A stretch of DNA of 64,000 nucleotides from Sulfitobacter undariae (GTDB lineage Bacteria; Pseudomonadota; Alphaproteobacteria; Rhodobacterales; Rhodobacteraceae): the NCBI RefSeq assembly GCF_014196805.1, contig NZ_JACIEI010000014.1, forward strand, positions 1 through 64,000. Reading direction: 5' to 3'. Positions 46,379 through 54,383 of the stretch are shown piece by piece. How positions within the stretch are numbered: the first letter of the stretch is position 1; each line of letters begins with the position of its first letter. The position numbers and the translations under genes were made by a program. The notes under the pieces were generated by a model, which was not told the origin of the DNA, did not search any database, and was given only the letters and a program-made list of their open reading frames with translations.

Positions 46379-47155
46379 TCAGACTTGCAGAACCGAGCTG
46401 ACCAGCAGCTGGGTATAGGGATGTTGCGGGTCGTCCAACACTTGGTCGGTTAACCCGTTTTCAACAACTTGCCCCGATTTCATCACCATCAAACGGTCAG
46501 CCAACAGGCGTACCACAGCAAGGTCATGCGTGACGATGATCGCCGACAGCCCCATGTCGCGCACCAATCCACGCAGCAAATCCAGCAGACGCGCCTGCAC
46601 CGACACATCCAGACCACCTGTAGGTTCATCCATAAACACCAGTCGCGGCCCCGTGACGAGGTTGCGGGCAATTTGCAAACGCTGCTGCATGCCACCCGAA
46701 AAGGTGGAGGGACGGTCGTCAATACGGCTGGAGTCGATCTCGACACGGCCTAACCAATCGGTAGCCTTATCGCGGATATCGCCATAATTCCGCGCACCCA
46801 CAGCCATCAAGCGTTCACCCACATTGCCGCCTGCACTGACGCCCATGCGCAGCCCATCGCGGGCGTGTTGATGGACAAAGGCCCAATCCGTACGGCTGAG
46901 CATTCGGCGCTCAGGCTCGGACATCGTGACCGTATCGCGGGGGCCATTTACGCGAGTGTCAAAAACCACCTCCCCCGCATCTGGCGTCAGATGCCCTGCC
47001 ATACAGTTCAGCAAGGTAGATTTGCCCGAGCCGCTTTCACCGACAATGCCCATCACCTCACCGGGGAACAGATCAAACGACACGTTTTCGCAGCCGATGT
47101 GGTTGCCATAAGTCTTGGCGATTTTACGCACACTCAGCAGAGGTTGATCGGTCAT
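46379..47155 (-). CDS. phnK: C-P lyase ABC-type subunit PhnK
   Basis: 258 residues. ABC ATPase with Walker [10 protein letters not shown], signature FSGGMQQR, Walker B LVFMDEPTGGLDV and VTHDLAV. PhnK binds the PhnGHIJ core complex and is required for C-P cleavage in vivo. The ATG overlaps phnJ by 4 nt. Confidence 0.94.
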   Translation of the reverse strand: MTDQPLLSVRKIAKTYGNHIGCENVSFDLFPGEVMGIVGESGSGKSTLLNCMAGHLTPDAGEVVFDTRVNGPRDTVTMSEPERRMLSRTDWAFVHQHARDGLRMGVSAGGNVGERLMAVGARNYGDIRDKATDWLGRVEIDSSRIDDRPSTFSGGMQQRLQIARNLVTGPRLVFMDEPTGGLDVSVQARLLDLLRGLVRDMGLSAIIVTHDLAVVRLLADRLMVMKSGQVVENGLTDQVLDDPQHPYTQLLVSSVLQV

Positions 47156-48003
47156 GCTGCGTCCTTTCCTTTGTGGCCTGCATTCTGGCGCGCTTCACAG
47201 AAATCCGTATCCGAGCAAACAAACATCCGTCCGCCTGCGTCATCTACAATCACCTCATCCAAATAGCTGTCTTCCGCAGCGCAAAGGCCGCAGGGGTGAT
47301 CCGCCTTGGATGGGTCAAACGGGTGGTCTTCAAAATCCAGACTGGTGACACGGGTATAAGGCGGCAGCGCATAAATCCGTTGCTCGCGACCTGCGCCAAA
47401 CAACTGAATCGCAGGACTGTTGGAGAGCTTCGGGTTATCGAACTTCGGAATCGGAGACGGGTCCATCACATAACGCGCCTCAACCTTAACCGGATAAGCA
47501 TAAGCGGTTGCGATATGCCCGTGACGGCTGATGTCTTCATACAGCTTCACATGCATCAACCCGTATTCCTCAAGGCTGTGCATCTTGCGCGTCTCACTTT
47601 CGCGCGGTTCAAGAAAACGCAACGGCTCGGGGATCGGCACTTGGTAAACAAGGATCTGCCCCTCGCCCAGATCCGCCTCTGGGATACGGTGGCGGGTCTG
47701 GATCACAGTTGCTTCTGCCGTCTTGGTCGTCGTCGCCACTCCCGCTGTGTGTTCAAAGAACTTGCGGATCGAGACAGCATTTGTGGTGTCATCCGCCCCT
47801 TGGTCAATAACTTTGAAACGGTCCTCTGGTGTCAGCACCGCCGCAGATACCTGCACTCCGCCTGTACCCCAGCCATAAGGCATCGGCATTTCACGGCTGG
47901 CGAAAGGCACCTGATACCCAGGGATCGCCAGCCCTTTCAGGATCGCACGACGGATCATGCGTTTGGTCTGCTCATCCAGATAAGCAAAATTATAATCGGT
48001 CAT
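47152..48003 (-). CDS. phnJ: C-P lyase radical-SAM enzyme PhnJ
   Basis: 283 residues. The catalytic subunit cleaves the C-P bond of ribose 1-alkylphosphonate 5-phosphate by radical chemistry. It keeps the distinctive cysteine pattern CX2CX21CX5C (CGLC, then FVC, then FC) that binds the 4Fe-4S cluster and the catalytic Cys. The family N-terminus MTDYNFAYLDEQTKRMIRRA sets the start at 48003, coupled to the HAD gene by ATGA. Confidence 0.96.
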   Translation of the reverse strand: MTDYNFAYLDEQTKRMIRRAILKGLAIPGYQVPFASREMPMPYGWGTGGVQVSAAVLTPEDRFKVIDQGADDTTNAVSIRKFFEHTAGVATTTKTAEATVIQTRHRIPEADLGEGQILVYQVPIPEPLRFLEPRESETRKMHSLEEYGLMHVKLYEDISRHGHIATAYAYPVKVEARYVMDPSPIPKFDNPKLSNSPAIQLFGAGREQRIYALPPYTRVTSLDFEDHPFDPSKADHPCGLCAAEDSYLDEVIVDDAGGRMFVCSDTDFCEARQNAGHKGKDAA

Positions 48004-48599
48004 AATATCCCTCGTGAGACAAGCTTTTGCTCTAGATCGTCCGCGCCAACGAAATGGATCGCATCCATCCCTACGAACTTTGCGCCGTCGCAATTCGCGG
48101 CAAGGTCATCAACAAAAATGCAATCCTTCGCGTCCAAACCAAACTCCTCTAGGCAAAGTTTAAAAATGGCGAGGTCAGGTTTCACCAGCTGATGTTCGCC
48201 CGACACAATTGTAGCTTTGATCAAGCGCACCGCAGTGCTAGCCGCCTTTACAGCCTCAAAGGACTCGCGCGCGGCATTGGTGATCCCATAGAGACCAACA
48301 CCTTTTACATGCAGGCGTTCGATGATTTCGGTTGTGCCAGCCACAAGCGTACTATGGGCTGGCACTAATCCCGCCGCATAAGCTTCGTAAACATGCACGT
48401 ATTCGGGATGCTGCACCTCCATAAGAGCGATGCCCTCTTCCCAACTGCGGCCACGGTCTTGTTCTTTGTTCCATGTCGAAAATCCGGTTTTTTCAAAGAC
48501 ATCTTTCATCTCGTCTTCGGTTTCGAACAGATGAGACAACGCAAGAAACGGGCGCCATTGAATGACAACATTCCCGTAATCGAAGATTACATTTTTCAC
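48000..48599 (-). CDS. HAD-superfamily hydrolase inside the phn operon
   Basis: 199 residues. HAD motifs: nucleophile loop FDYGNVV (YihX-like, the usual second Asp is Gly), motif II GITNA, motif III Lys in VKPDLAIFK, motif IV FVDDLAANCDGA. Starts with GTG in a 4-nt overlap with phnI (GTGA) and is coupled to phnJ by ATGA, so it is translated with the core C-P lyase genes. It is not part of the E. coli phn operon. It may remove a phosphate from a pathway intermediate or from a damaged product; phnP is missing here, but replacing a cyclic phosphodiesterase with a HAD enzyme is only a guess. Confidence 0.88.
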   Translation of the reverse strand: MKNVIFDYGNVVIQWRPFLALSHLFETEDEMKDVFEKTGFSTWNKEQDRGRSWEEGIALMEVQHPEYVHVYEAYAAGLVPAHSTLVAGTTEIIERLHVKGVGLYGITNAARESFEAVKAASTAVRLIKATIVSGEHQLVKPDLAIFKLCLEEFGLDAKDCIFVDDLAANCDGAKFVGMDAIHFVGADDLEQKLVSRGIL

Positions 48600-49684
48600 T
48601 CATTCGCCTCCTGCTTTGGTGTGGCACCTGCATCGCGGCGTAGCTTGCGCACCAATTCCAGCTCGGACTGAAAGTCGACATAATGGGGCAGCTTGATGTG
48701 CTCCAAAAATCCGGTCGCTTGGATGTTATCCGAATGATAAAGAACAAATTCTGCGTCTTGCGCTGGGGCGCCAACATAATCCTCGCCCAATTCCTCCCAC
48801 CGCAAGGCGCGATCGACCAAAGCCATAGAAATCGCTTTGCGCTCGGTCTGACCAAAGACCAAACCGTACCCACGGGTAAATTGCGGCGGTTCGGTTTTAG
48901 AGCCTTTGAACTGGTTAACCGTTTCACATTCCGTCACGGTAATTTCGCCAATATCGATGGCAAAGCCCAATTCGGGGATGTCCATTTCAACCACCACATC
49001 ACCGATGCGCAATTCGCCCACAAAAGCATGGTTACGGGCATAGCCGCGTTGGGTGGAGTAAGCCATCGAGAGAGTAAATCCCTCATCCGCACGCGCCAAT
49101 GCTTGCAACCGCAAAGCGCGGTCCGCAGGCATTTCCAACGGTTCACGCGTCAAATCGCGAGGCGTTGTATCATCATGCGGCGCCTCTTCGATCAACCCTT
49201 CACGGTTAAGAAACCCCGTGACATGGGGTACTTTTGCCTGTGCTGCTTCACGCTGGGGCGCTTGCGCCACTTCACCATCAGCGGCCAGTTTAAAATCCAA
49301 CAAACGGTGGGTGTAATCAAACGTCGGCCCAAGGATTTGGCCCCCCGGCACATCCTTGAACGTTGCTGACACACGGCGGTCACAGGTCATATTGGCTGTG
49401 TCAATTGGCTGCGACGCGCCAAAACGTGGCAGAGTCGTGCGATAGGCACGGATCAGGAAAATCGCCTCGATCAGATCACCGCGCGACTGTTTGATCGCCA
49501 AAGCGGCAAGGTCAGGATCATACAGCGATCCTTCGGCCATCACACGGTTTACCGCCAGCGCCAGTTGCTCACGGATTTGCGGGACGGACAGTTCCATCAC
49601 AGACGTATCGCCGCGCCGTTCTTCTGCTAACCACGCATGAGCGTTTTCAATCGCGCGTTCGCCGCCTTTTACTGCAACATACAT
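48596..49684 (-). CDS. phnI: C-P lyase core subunit PhnI
   Basis: 362 residues. Nucleosidase-type subunit that, with PhnGHL, displaces adenine from MgATP with the phosphonate. N-terminus MYVAVKGGERAIENAHAWL, the LARADEGFTLSMAYSTQRGYARNH segment and C-terminal HSDNIQATGFLEHIKLPHYVDF are family features. Overlaps phnH by TGATG. Confidence 0.95.
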   Translation of the reverse strand: MYVAVKGGERAIENAHAWLAEERRGDTSVMELSVPQIREQLALAVNRVMAEGSLYDPDLAALAIKQSRGDLIEAIFLIRAYRTTLPRFGASQPIDTANMTCDRRVSATFKDVPGGQILGPTFDYTHRLLDFKLAADGEVAQAPQREAAQAKVPHVTGFLNREGLIEEAPHDDTTPRDLTREPLEMPADRALRLQALARADEGFTLSMAYSTQRGYARNHAFVGELRIGDVVVEMDIPELGFAIDIGEITVTECETVNQFKGSKTEPPQFTRGYGLVFGQTERKAISMALVDRALRWEELGEDYVGAPAQDAEFVLYHSDNIQATGFLEHIKLPHYVDFQSELELVRKLRRDAGATPKQEANE

Positions 49685-50247
49685 CAGCGCACCTCTGTTG
49701 ATCTGGGGAGCGCGGCAAGCCGGTCACCGCAAGTGAAAAAGAAATCTAAGCCAAGCGGGAATTGCGCCGCGTTTGTTTGAAAAGCAGAAACATCAGGCAC
49801 AGCAAAATGCGCCTCATCCTGAATACCCGGCCCTGTGAGGGTGGCCCCTTCAAGACGCAACTCAGGCATTTCCACCACCAGAGTGGCAGAACGGTCGGGA
49901 TATTCCGAGGTCCCGATTGGGAAAACGGACAGCGGCATCAGCGCCTCCCATGTGCCAAAGGCATAGGCGCAATCGGAGGCTGCGCAAATGGGTGCGCCCG
50001 TGTGAAACGTGATCCAGTCCCGCACAGCGCAGCAATCCACGTCACCCGCCAAATAGATCGGCGTATCCGTGTCGCATAGCGTCAACAGTACAACACCCGC
50101 CGCAACCGACAACGGCGCAGGCGGCTGTGCATCTTGAAGCACATGCACGGTCGCGGGGCGCGCCATTGCCTCCATCACACCGCGAAAGGCAGTTGCGGAT
50201 TGAAGTGCGGGGTTACTGAAACCCCCTTCTAAGGATTGCGTATCCAT
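49684..50247 (-). CDS. phnH: C-P lyase core subunit PhnH
   Basis: 187 residues. Family features: GGFSNPALQSATAFRGVMEAMARPG-like start (here GGFSNPALQSATAFRGVMEA then MARP), and the region GAPICAASDCAYAFGT. Dimeric component of the PhnGHIJ complex with a PLP-transferase-like fold but no known catalysis alone. Coupled to phnG and phnI by 1-nt overlaps. Confidence 0.93.
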   Translation of the reverse strand: MDTQSLEGGFSNPALQSATAFRGVMEAMARPATVHVLQDAQPPAPLSVAAGVVLLTLCDTDTPIYLAGDVDCCAVRDWITFHTGAPICAASDCAYAFGTWEALMPLSVFPIGTSEYPDRSATLVVEMPELRLEGATLTGPGIQDEAHFAVPDVSAFQTNAAQFPLGLDFFFTCGDRLAALPRSTEVR

Positions 50248-50702
50248 CAGTCTTCGCCCCTTACCATGGTAAAGAAATCCACCTTTGTGGCGGCTGCTTT
50301 TGCTGCGCGTGTGGTGCGGGCTTCTGTGCGCTCGGCCTCCAGCACATTCAGCACGGCAACCCGTATGTCAGCCGCATTTTCCGTTTGCATCAGTGCATCT
50401 ACCAATGCCGCCGCTTCGGCACATGCTTTACGGCGACCTTGAACATACCCGTGACCCACAGTGCCATCTGCCAAGCGCAAGCTACAGCGCGTCACCGTCA
50501 CTTCGCCGAGGTTAAAAGGCGATCCAGTGGCACCGGCACGGCCTCGCACCATGACGCTGCCAATCTCTGGCATGCGCAGCCATGTGAAATCTGGCCGCGC
50601 CATGACCTGATCCAAAAGGGCCCCCACGCGCCCCTCTGGCGACTTGGCCAAAGTGCCTAACCATTCCTTGCGGGGGTTTATATCGTCGATGGTATCTTTC
50701 AT
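50247..50702 (-). CDS. phnG: C-P lyase core subunit PhnG
   Basis: 151 residues, first gene of the C-P lyase operon. Conserved block RMPEIGSVMVRGRAGATGSPFNLGEVTV-like region (MPEIG, VRGRAG, FNLGEVTVTRC) and HGYVQGRRKACAEAAALVDAL. Structural subunit of the core complex. Divergent from phnF with an 82-nt gap that contains the promoter. Confidence 0.94.
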   Translation of the reverse strand: MKDTIDDINPRKEWLGTLAKSPEGRVGALLDQVMARPDFTWLRMPEIGSVMVRGRAGATGSPFNLGEVTVTRCSLRLADGTVGHGYVQGRRKACAEAAALVDALMQTENAADIRVAVLNVLEAERTEARTTRAAKAAATKVDFFTMVRGED

Positions 50703-50721
50703 CTCGACAACTTTTCCTATT

Positions 50722-50759
50722 ACTATACAACTATACTTATTCTAGCGAAGTCCCTTCAA
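50722..50759 (-). promoter_or_regulatory. phnG promoter with possible PhnF site
   Basis: On the minus strand, -35 TTGAAG (50754-50759) and -10 TATAGT (50730-50735) are spaced by 18 nt. The -10 overlaps AGTATAGTTGTATAGT (50722-50737), two TATAG units 8 nt apart, a plausible PhnF repressor site. Confidence 0.45.
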
Positions 50760-50784
50760 AACACCCAGAGAAGATTTGTAAAAG

Positions 50785-51507
50785 TTGCGTAACACACAGC
50801 CCCCCCGCACCCCGATCTGGCGCGCCATTGGCAACGCTTTGCGCCAAGACATATCCGAGGGGCGTTATGCCCCTGGTGATAAACTCCCGACCGAGGCCGC
50901 ACTGGCAGACCGTTTTGGCGTGAACCGCCATACGGTGCGGCATGCGCTGTCTGATCTGGTGGAACAGGGGCTGGTGCGCACAAGGCGCGGTGCAGGTGCA
51001 TTTGTGGCTGCGATGCCCACTGATTATCCTATCGGCGAACGTGTGCGGTTTCGCGAAAACCTGTTGGCCGCAGGGCGCACGCCTGAAAAACGGCTGCTTT
51101 TGATTGAAGAACGCGCTGCCACGCTGGGGGAAGCAAAGGCGCTAAATGTGGCTGAGGGCGAAGTGATCTGCGCCTATCACGGAATTTCGTTGGCGGATGG
51201 GCAACCCGTTGCGGTGTTTGAGAGCCTATTCCCTGCCAGCCGCCTGCCCGGCATTGCAAATGCGCTGTCCGAAAATCACGGCGTAACCGCAGCCCTGACC
51301 CAGATCGGGGTTGCCGATTACATCCGTGTTTCCACACGGCTAACGGCAGTGTCGGCCACCGCGACGCAAGCCTTACATTTGCAAGTTAGAGAAGGTGATC
51401 CGCTGTTGCGCAGCACTGGTGTGAACTTAGACACAGATGCCCAGCCCGTCGAATACGGGCGCACCTTTTTCGCGGGTGACAGGATCACACTCACGCTTGA
51501 AAGTTAG
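50785..51507 (+). CDS. phnF: Phosphonate operon regulator PhnF (GntR/UTRA)
   Basis: 240 residues. HutC-type GntR regulator: N-terminal winged helix (IGNALRQDISEGRYAPGDKLPTEAALADRFGVNRHTVRHALSDLVEQGLV-region) and C-terminal UTRA ligand domain (AEGEVICAYHGISLADGQPVAVFESLFP). Starts with TTG 50785; no in-frame ATG is upstream and AGAGAAG lies 11 nt before it. Its position between the two phn operons, divergent from phnG, supports a repressor role. Its stop overlaps that of the convergent transferase gene. Confidence 0.9.
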   Translation: MRNTQPPRTPIWRAIGNALRQDISEGRYAPGDKLPTEAALADRFGVNRHTVRHALSDLVEQGLVRTRRGAGAFVAAMPTDYPIGERVRFRENLLAAGRTPEKRLLLIEERAATLGEAKALNVAEGEVICAYHGISLADGQPVAVFESLFPASRLPGIANALSENHGVTAALTQIGVADYIRVSTRLTAVSATATQALHLQVREGDPLLRSTGVNLDTDAQPVEYGRTFFAGDRITLTLES

Positions 51508-52121
51508 CTCTCGTATTTATCCAGAAAAGCTTCGGCAGACAGCGTACGGAAATCAGGAAGAGTTTCGCGCAGCTTGTCATGGGACCAATCCCACCACGCC
51601 AGTGTGATCATCCGCTCGGCAATCTGTGTCGGCTGGCGATAGCGCAGATGCCGTGCGGGCGTGCCAGCGACGATCTCATAAGGCCCCACATCACGGGTAA
51701 CCACACTGCCCGACGCCACAACAGCGCCGTCTGCCAATGTGACCTCTGGCTTGATCATTGCCCCGTTGCCAATCCATGTATCGTGACCAACGTAAGCGCG
51801 CCGCGACTTGCGATGTTCAAAAAACGCCTCGTCGTTCTGTGCGTCATCCCAATAATCGGCAGAGCGATATAAGAAGTGATGGCACGCCGCCGTGTGCAGC
51901 GGGTGATCCGTAGCACCGATGCGGGTAAAGCTGGCGATGTTCGAGAATTTTCCAACTGTCGCATTGGCAATATCGGCATAACGATCACAATAGCTGTAAT
52001 CACCAAATTCACTATGCGCGATACGGCTGCCTGCACCAATTTCAACGAAACGGCCAAAAGTGGTATCCGTCAGGCTGCACCCCTCGTGGATAAAGGGGGT
52101 TTCAGATTTAAGACGTGCCAT
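51504..52121 (-). CDS. Phn-associated hexapeptide-repeat acetyltransferase
   Basis: 205 residues of the left-handed beta-helix acyltransferase group found with phn genes (phn_thr-fam type). Hexapeptide repeats (FGRFVEIGAGSRIAH, GDYSYCDRYADIAN, GHDTWIGNGAMIKPEVTLADGAVVASGSVV) and the VAGTPARHLRYR cap are clear. Probably uses acetyl-CoA on a small amine or alcohol; a detoxifying role on aminophosphonates, like PhnO, is possible but unproven. ATG 52121 overlaps the phnE2 end by 14 nt, so it is the last gene of phnCDE1E2. Confidence 0.85.
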   Translation of the reverse strand: MARLKSETPFIHEGCSLTDTTFGRFVEIGAGSRIAHSEFGDYSYCDRYADIANATVGKFSNIASFTRIGATDHPLHTAACHHFLYRSADYWDDAQNDEAFFEHRKSRRAYVGHDTWIGNGAMIKPEVTLADGAVVASGSVVTRDVGPYEIVAGTPARHLRYRQPTQIAERMITLAWWDWSHDKLRETLPDFRTLSAEAFLDKYES

Positions 52122-53448
52122 GACTATCTTTTCCACCTATCAGACGGCCCCGCAGCCATCCCGAAAACCAATCCATCAACATCACCACACCGATGATCAA
52201 CACGATATAATAGGCAACTTCTTCCCAATCCTTTTGGGTTTGGATCGCCTGTGTCAGCATCAAACCGATACCGCCACCTGTGATGGCACCAATGATTGTC
52301 GCCGAACGGGTGTTCGACTCGAGGAAATAGAGAACCTGCGCCAGCAGCACGGGCACAATCTGCGGGATCACGCCAAAGCGGTAGCGTTGCAGCGGTTTGG
52401 CACCTGTAGAACTGACACCTTCGATCTGTTTTTCGTCTACATTTTCCAGAGCCTCGGAAAAGATTTTACCAAAAGTGCCCATGTCGGTAACAAGGATCGC
52501 AAGCGCCCCTGTCAGCGGACCAGGGCCAAAGGCGCGGGCCAGAACAACTGTCCAGATCAACGCATCCACACCACGCACAAAATCAAACAACCGCCGCGCC
52601 ACGCCGCGCACCAGCATGAAGGGAGAGAAGTTCTTGGCGGCAAGGAAAGCCAGCGGCAGGGCAATGATCGCAGCGCCAAACGTACCAAGGAACGCCATCA
52701 GGATCGTTTCACCAATGGCCCACGCCACATCCTTATGACGCCACATACCGTTGTTCCAGAAATCCGAAATCGCGCCGGAAATATTGCTGCGCGTCGGATC
52801 AATGCGGCTGCCGAACACAATCTCGGGCAGGCTGTGGCCACTATACGGACTATCCAGCGTGAACCAGAACAGCTCCCAACCCGCGAAGTAACGATACACT
52901 TCGGTACGTGAGCGCGTCATGCTCAGGCGTCCTGCATCTGTTGTGACAGTCATCCGTTGTTCGGAAAGGTTGATCCAATCTGGAATAGGCTCTTGCAGAT
53001 TGGTCTGGATGATACCGTCGACCAGTTGCGCAGTGATCGTGCCAAAATCAGGGATCTCAAAAACCGTCGCATTGTCAGGTAGAAAACGCACAACATAGCC
53101 ATCGTCCAGATCAATAGTCACGTTTTCGGGATCGGCGACTTCTACCCACGCAGGGTTCGTGCCTTCGGCATAGGCACCCTTACGCTCGCCCTCAATCGCG
53201 GAAGACGTACCGCCACGGCGGTTGTCGCGGGTGATGTGAACTTTGTATGACCAGCTATCCGATGCAAGAATACCCGCATTTTCAAGGCTTGCGCGTTTCG
53301 CAAGCCCCAACACATCAAACGAAATAGCGATATACAGCAGATAAGCGAGGATCACCGCTGGCACAGCAAAGGCTGTCAGGCGTTTGCGGCGAAACGCGCC
53401 AGAGGCGGAAAATTTGGTTTGGTCCAGCATTGCAGTCGCGTCGGTCAT
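52108..53448 (-). CDS. phnE: Phosphonate ABC permease PhnE, long copy
   Basis: 446 residues. One N-terminal membrane helix is followed by about 190 extra residues, then the PhnE permease core (ETILMAFLGTFGAAIIALPLAFLAAKNFSP region, GPLTGALAILVTDMGTFGKIFSEALENVD, EGVSSTGAKPLQRYRFGVIPQ EAA loop). The periplasmic insert is unusual relative to E. coli PhnE. Pairs with the shorter PhnE as the transmembrane dimer. Starts 1 nt after phnE1 ends. Confidence 0.92.
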   Translation of the reverse strand: MTDATAMLDQTKFSASGAFRRKRLTAFAVPAVILAYLLYIAISFDVLGLAKRASLENAGILASDSWSYKVHITRDNRRGGTSSAIEGERKGAYAEGTNPAWVEVADPENVTIDLDDGYVVRFLPDNATVFEIPDFGTITAQLVDGIIQTNLQEPIPDWINLSEQRMTVTTDAGRLSMTRSRTEVYRYFAGWELFWFTLDSPYSGHSLPEIVFGSRIDPTRSNISGAISDFWNNGMWRHKDVAWAIGETILMAFLGTFGAAIIALPLAFLAAKNFSPFMLVRGVARRLFDFVRGVDALIWTVVLARAFGPGPLTGALAILVTDMGTFGKIFSEALENVDEKQIEGVSSTGAKPLQRYRFGVIPQIVPVLLAQVLYFLESNTRSATIIGAITGGGIGLMLTQAIQTQKDWEEVAYYIVLIIGVVMLMDWFSGWLRGRLIGGKDSHGTS

Positions 53449-53449
53449 C

Positions 53450-54322
53450 TTATTGGCCCTTGATCATTTTAGTGCGGTAGCGGCTGGACAGTTGGTCAAA
53501 GAACACGATCGTGCCAAACAGCAGAATGAAGATTGCAGCGGCTTCGTCAAAACGCCCCGGCCCCCAAGACATGGCATTGCGCAGCTCTGCACCAATACCG
53601 CCCGCCCCGACGAAACCCAGAATGGCAGAGGCCCGGATGTTGATTTCAAAACGCAGCAACGTATAGCTCAGAAAGTTTGGTGCGACTTGCGGCAGCACGC
53701 CCAACCACATCCGTTGCGACCAAGTGGCCCCCGTTGAGGAGAGCCCTTCAACAGCTTTGAGATCAGCGTTTTCAGCAACCTCTGAGTAAAGCTTACCCAA
53801 TGCGCCCGCAGTATGGAACGCAATCGCGATCATCGCAGGCACCGGTCCACCGCCTAGAATAAAGATCAGCACCAATGCGATCACAATTTCAGGCACCGCA
53901 CGCATGATGTCCATGATCCGGCGGAACACAGGAATCAAGCGCGGCCATTTCGCCAACCCGCGTGTAGAGAGCAGTGCAAGGACCAAGCCCATCATTGCAC
54001 CGATAAGTGTCGAGGCTGCCGCGATGTTAATCGTCTCTAACAAGGCGGGAAAGAAATCGACCATCAAGGCTGGCAAATTCGCACGCTTTTCCCATGCCTC
54101 TGACAGAACGTCAGCAGGGAAGTCGAAAATTTGATGCCACCCCGCCCAAAAACCGCCCGCATTGCGATTATCAGCGACAACAAAGCCCGACACCATCAAC
54201 AGAACGAAAATGCCAAGAGTCAGACCACCGTACATCCGGCGGCGGCGCACTTGGACCAAATAGCTCTCTTGAATTTGGGTGATCTGGGACGGGGTTGCTC
54301 CCGTTAGCGCGGCATCAGTCAT
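53450..54322 (-). CDS. phnE: Phosphonate ABC permease PhnE, short copy
   Basis: 290 residues, about six membrane helices: EAA-type loop AEVAENADLKAVEGLSSTGATW region and VGAGGIGAELRNAMSW. Homologous to the core of the following longer PhnE. Preceded by an intrinsic terminator after phnD. Confidence 0.93.
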   Translation of the reverse strand: MTDAALTGATPSQITQIQESYLVQVRRRRMYGGLTLGIFVLLMVSGFVVADNRNAGGFWAGWHQIFDFPADVLSEAWEKRANLPALMVDFFPALLETINIAAASTLIGAMMGLVLALLSTRGLAKWPRLIPVFRRIMDIMRAVPEIVIALVLIFILGGGPVPAMIAIAFHTAGALGKLYSEVAENADLKAVEGLSSTGATWSQRMWLGVLPQVAPNFLSYTLLRFEINIRASAILGFVGAGGIGAELRNAMSWGPGRFDEAAAIFILLFGTIVFFDQLSSRYRTKMIKGQ

Positions 54323-54337
54323 GGGTCACTCCAAGTG

Positions 54338-54364
54338 AAAAGGGGCAGCGTCATGCGCTGCCCC
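54338..54364 (-). terminator. Intrinsic terminator between phnD and phnE
   Basis: A perfect 9-bp stem (GGGGCAGCG / CGCTGCCCC) with a 5-nt loop is followed by TTTTCAC on the minus strand, 19 nt after the phnD stop. It resembles the elements after pstS and the peptide-binding gene. Confidence 0.85.
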
Positions 54365-54383
54365 GATCTGGAAGGTTTGTGGC

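Noticed and set aside
52108-54322. Two phnE genes as one split pseudogene
   Set aside because: Both carry complete permease cores with their own EAA-type loops, so they are two subunits and not a broken one.
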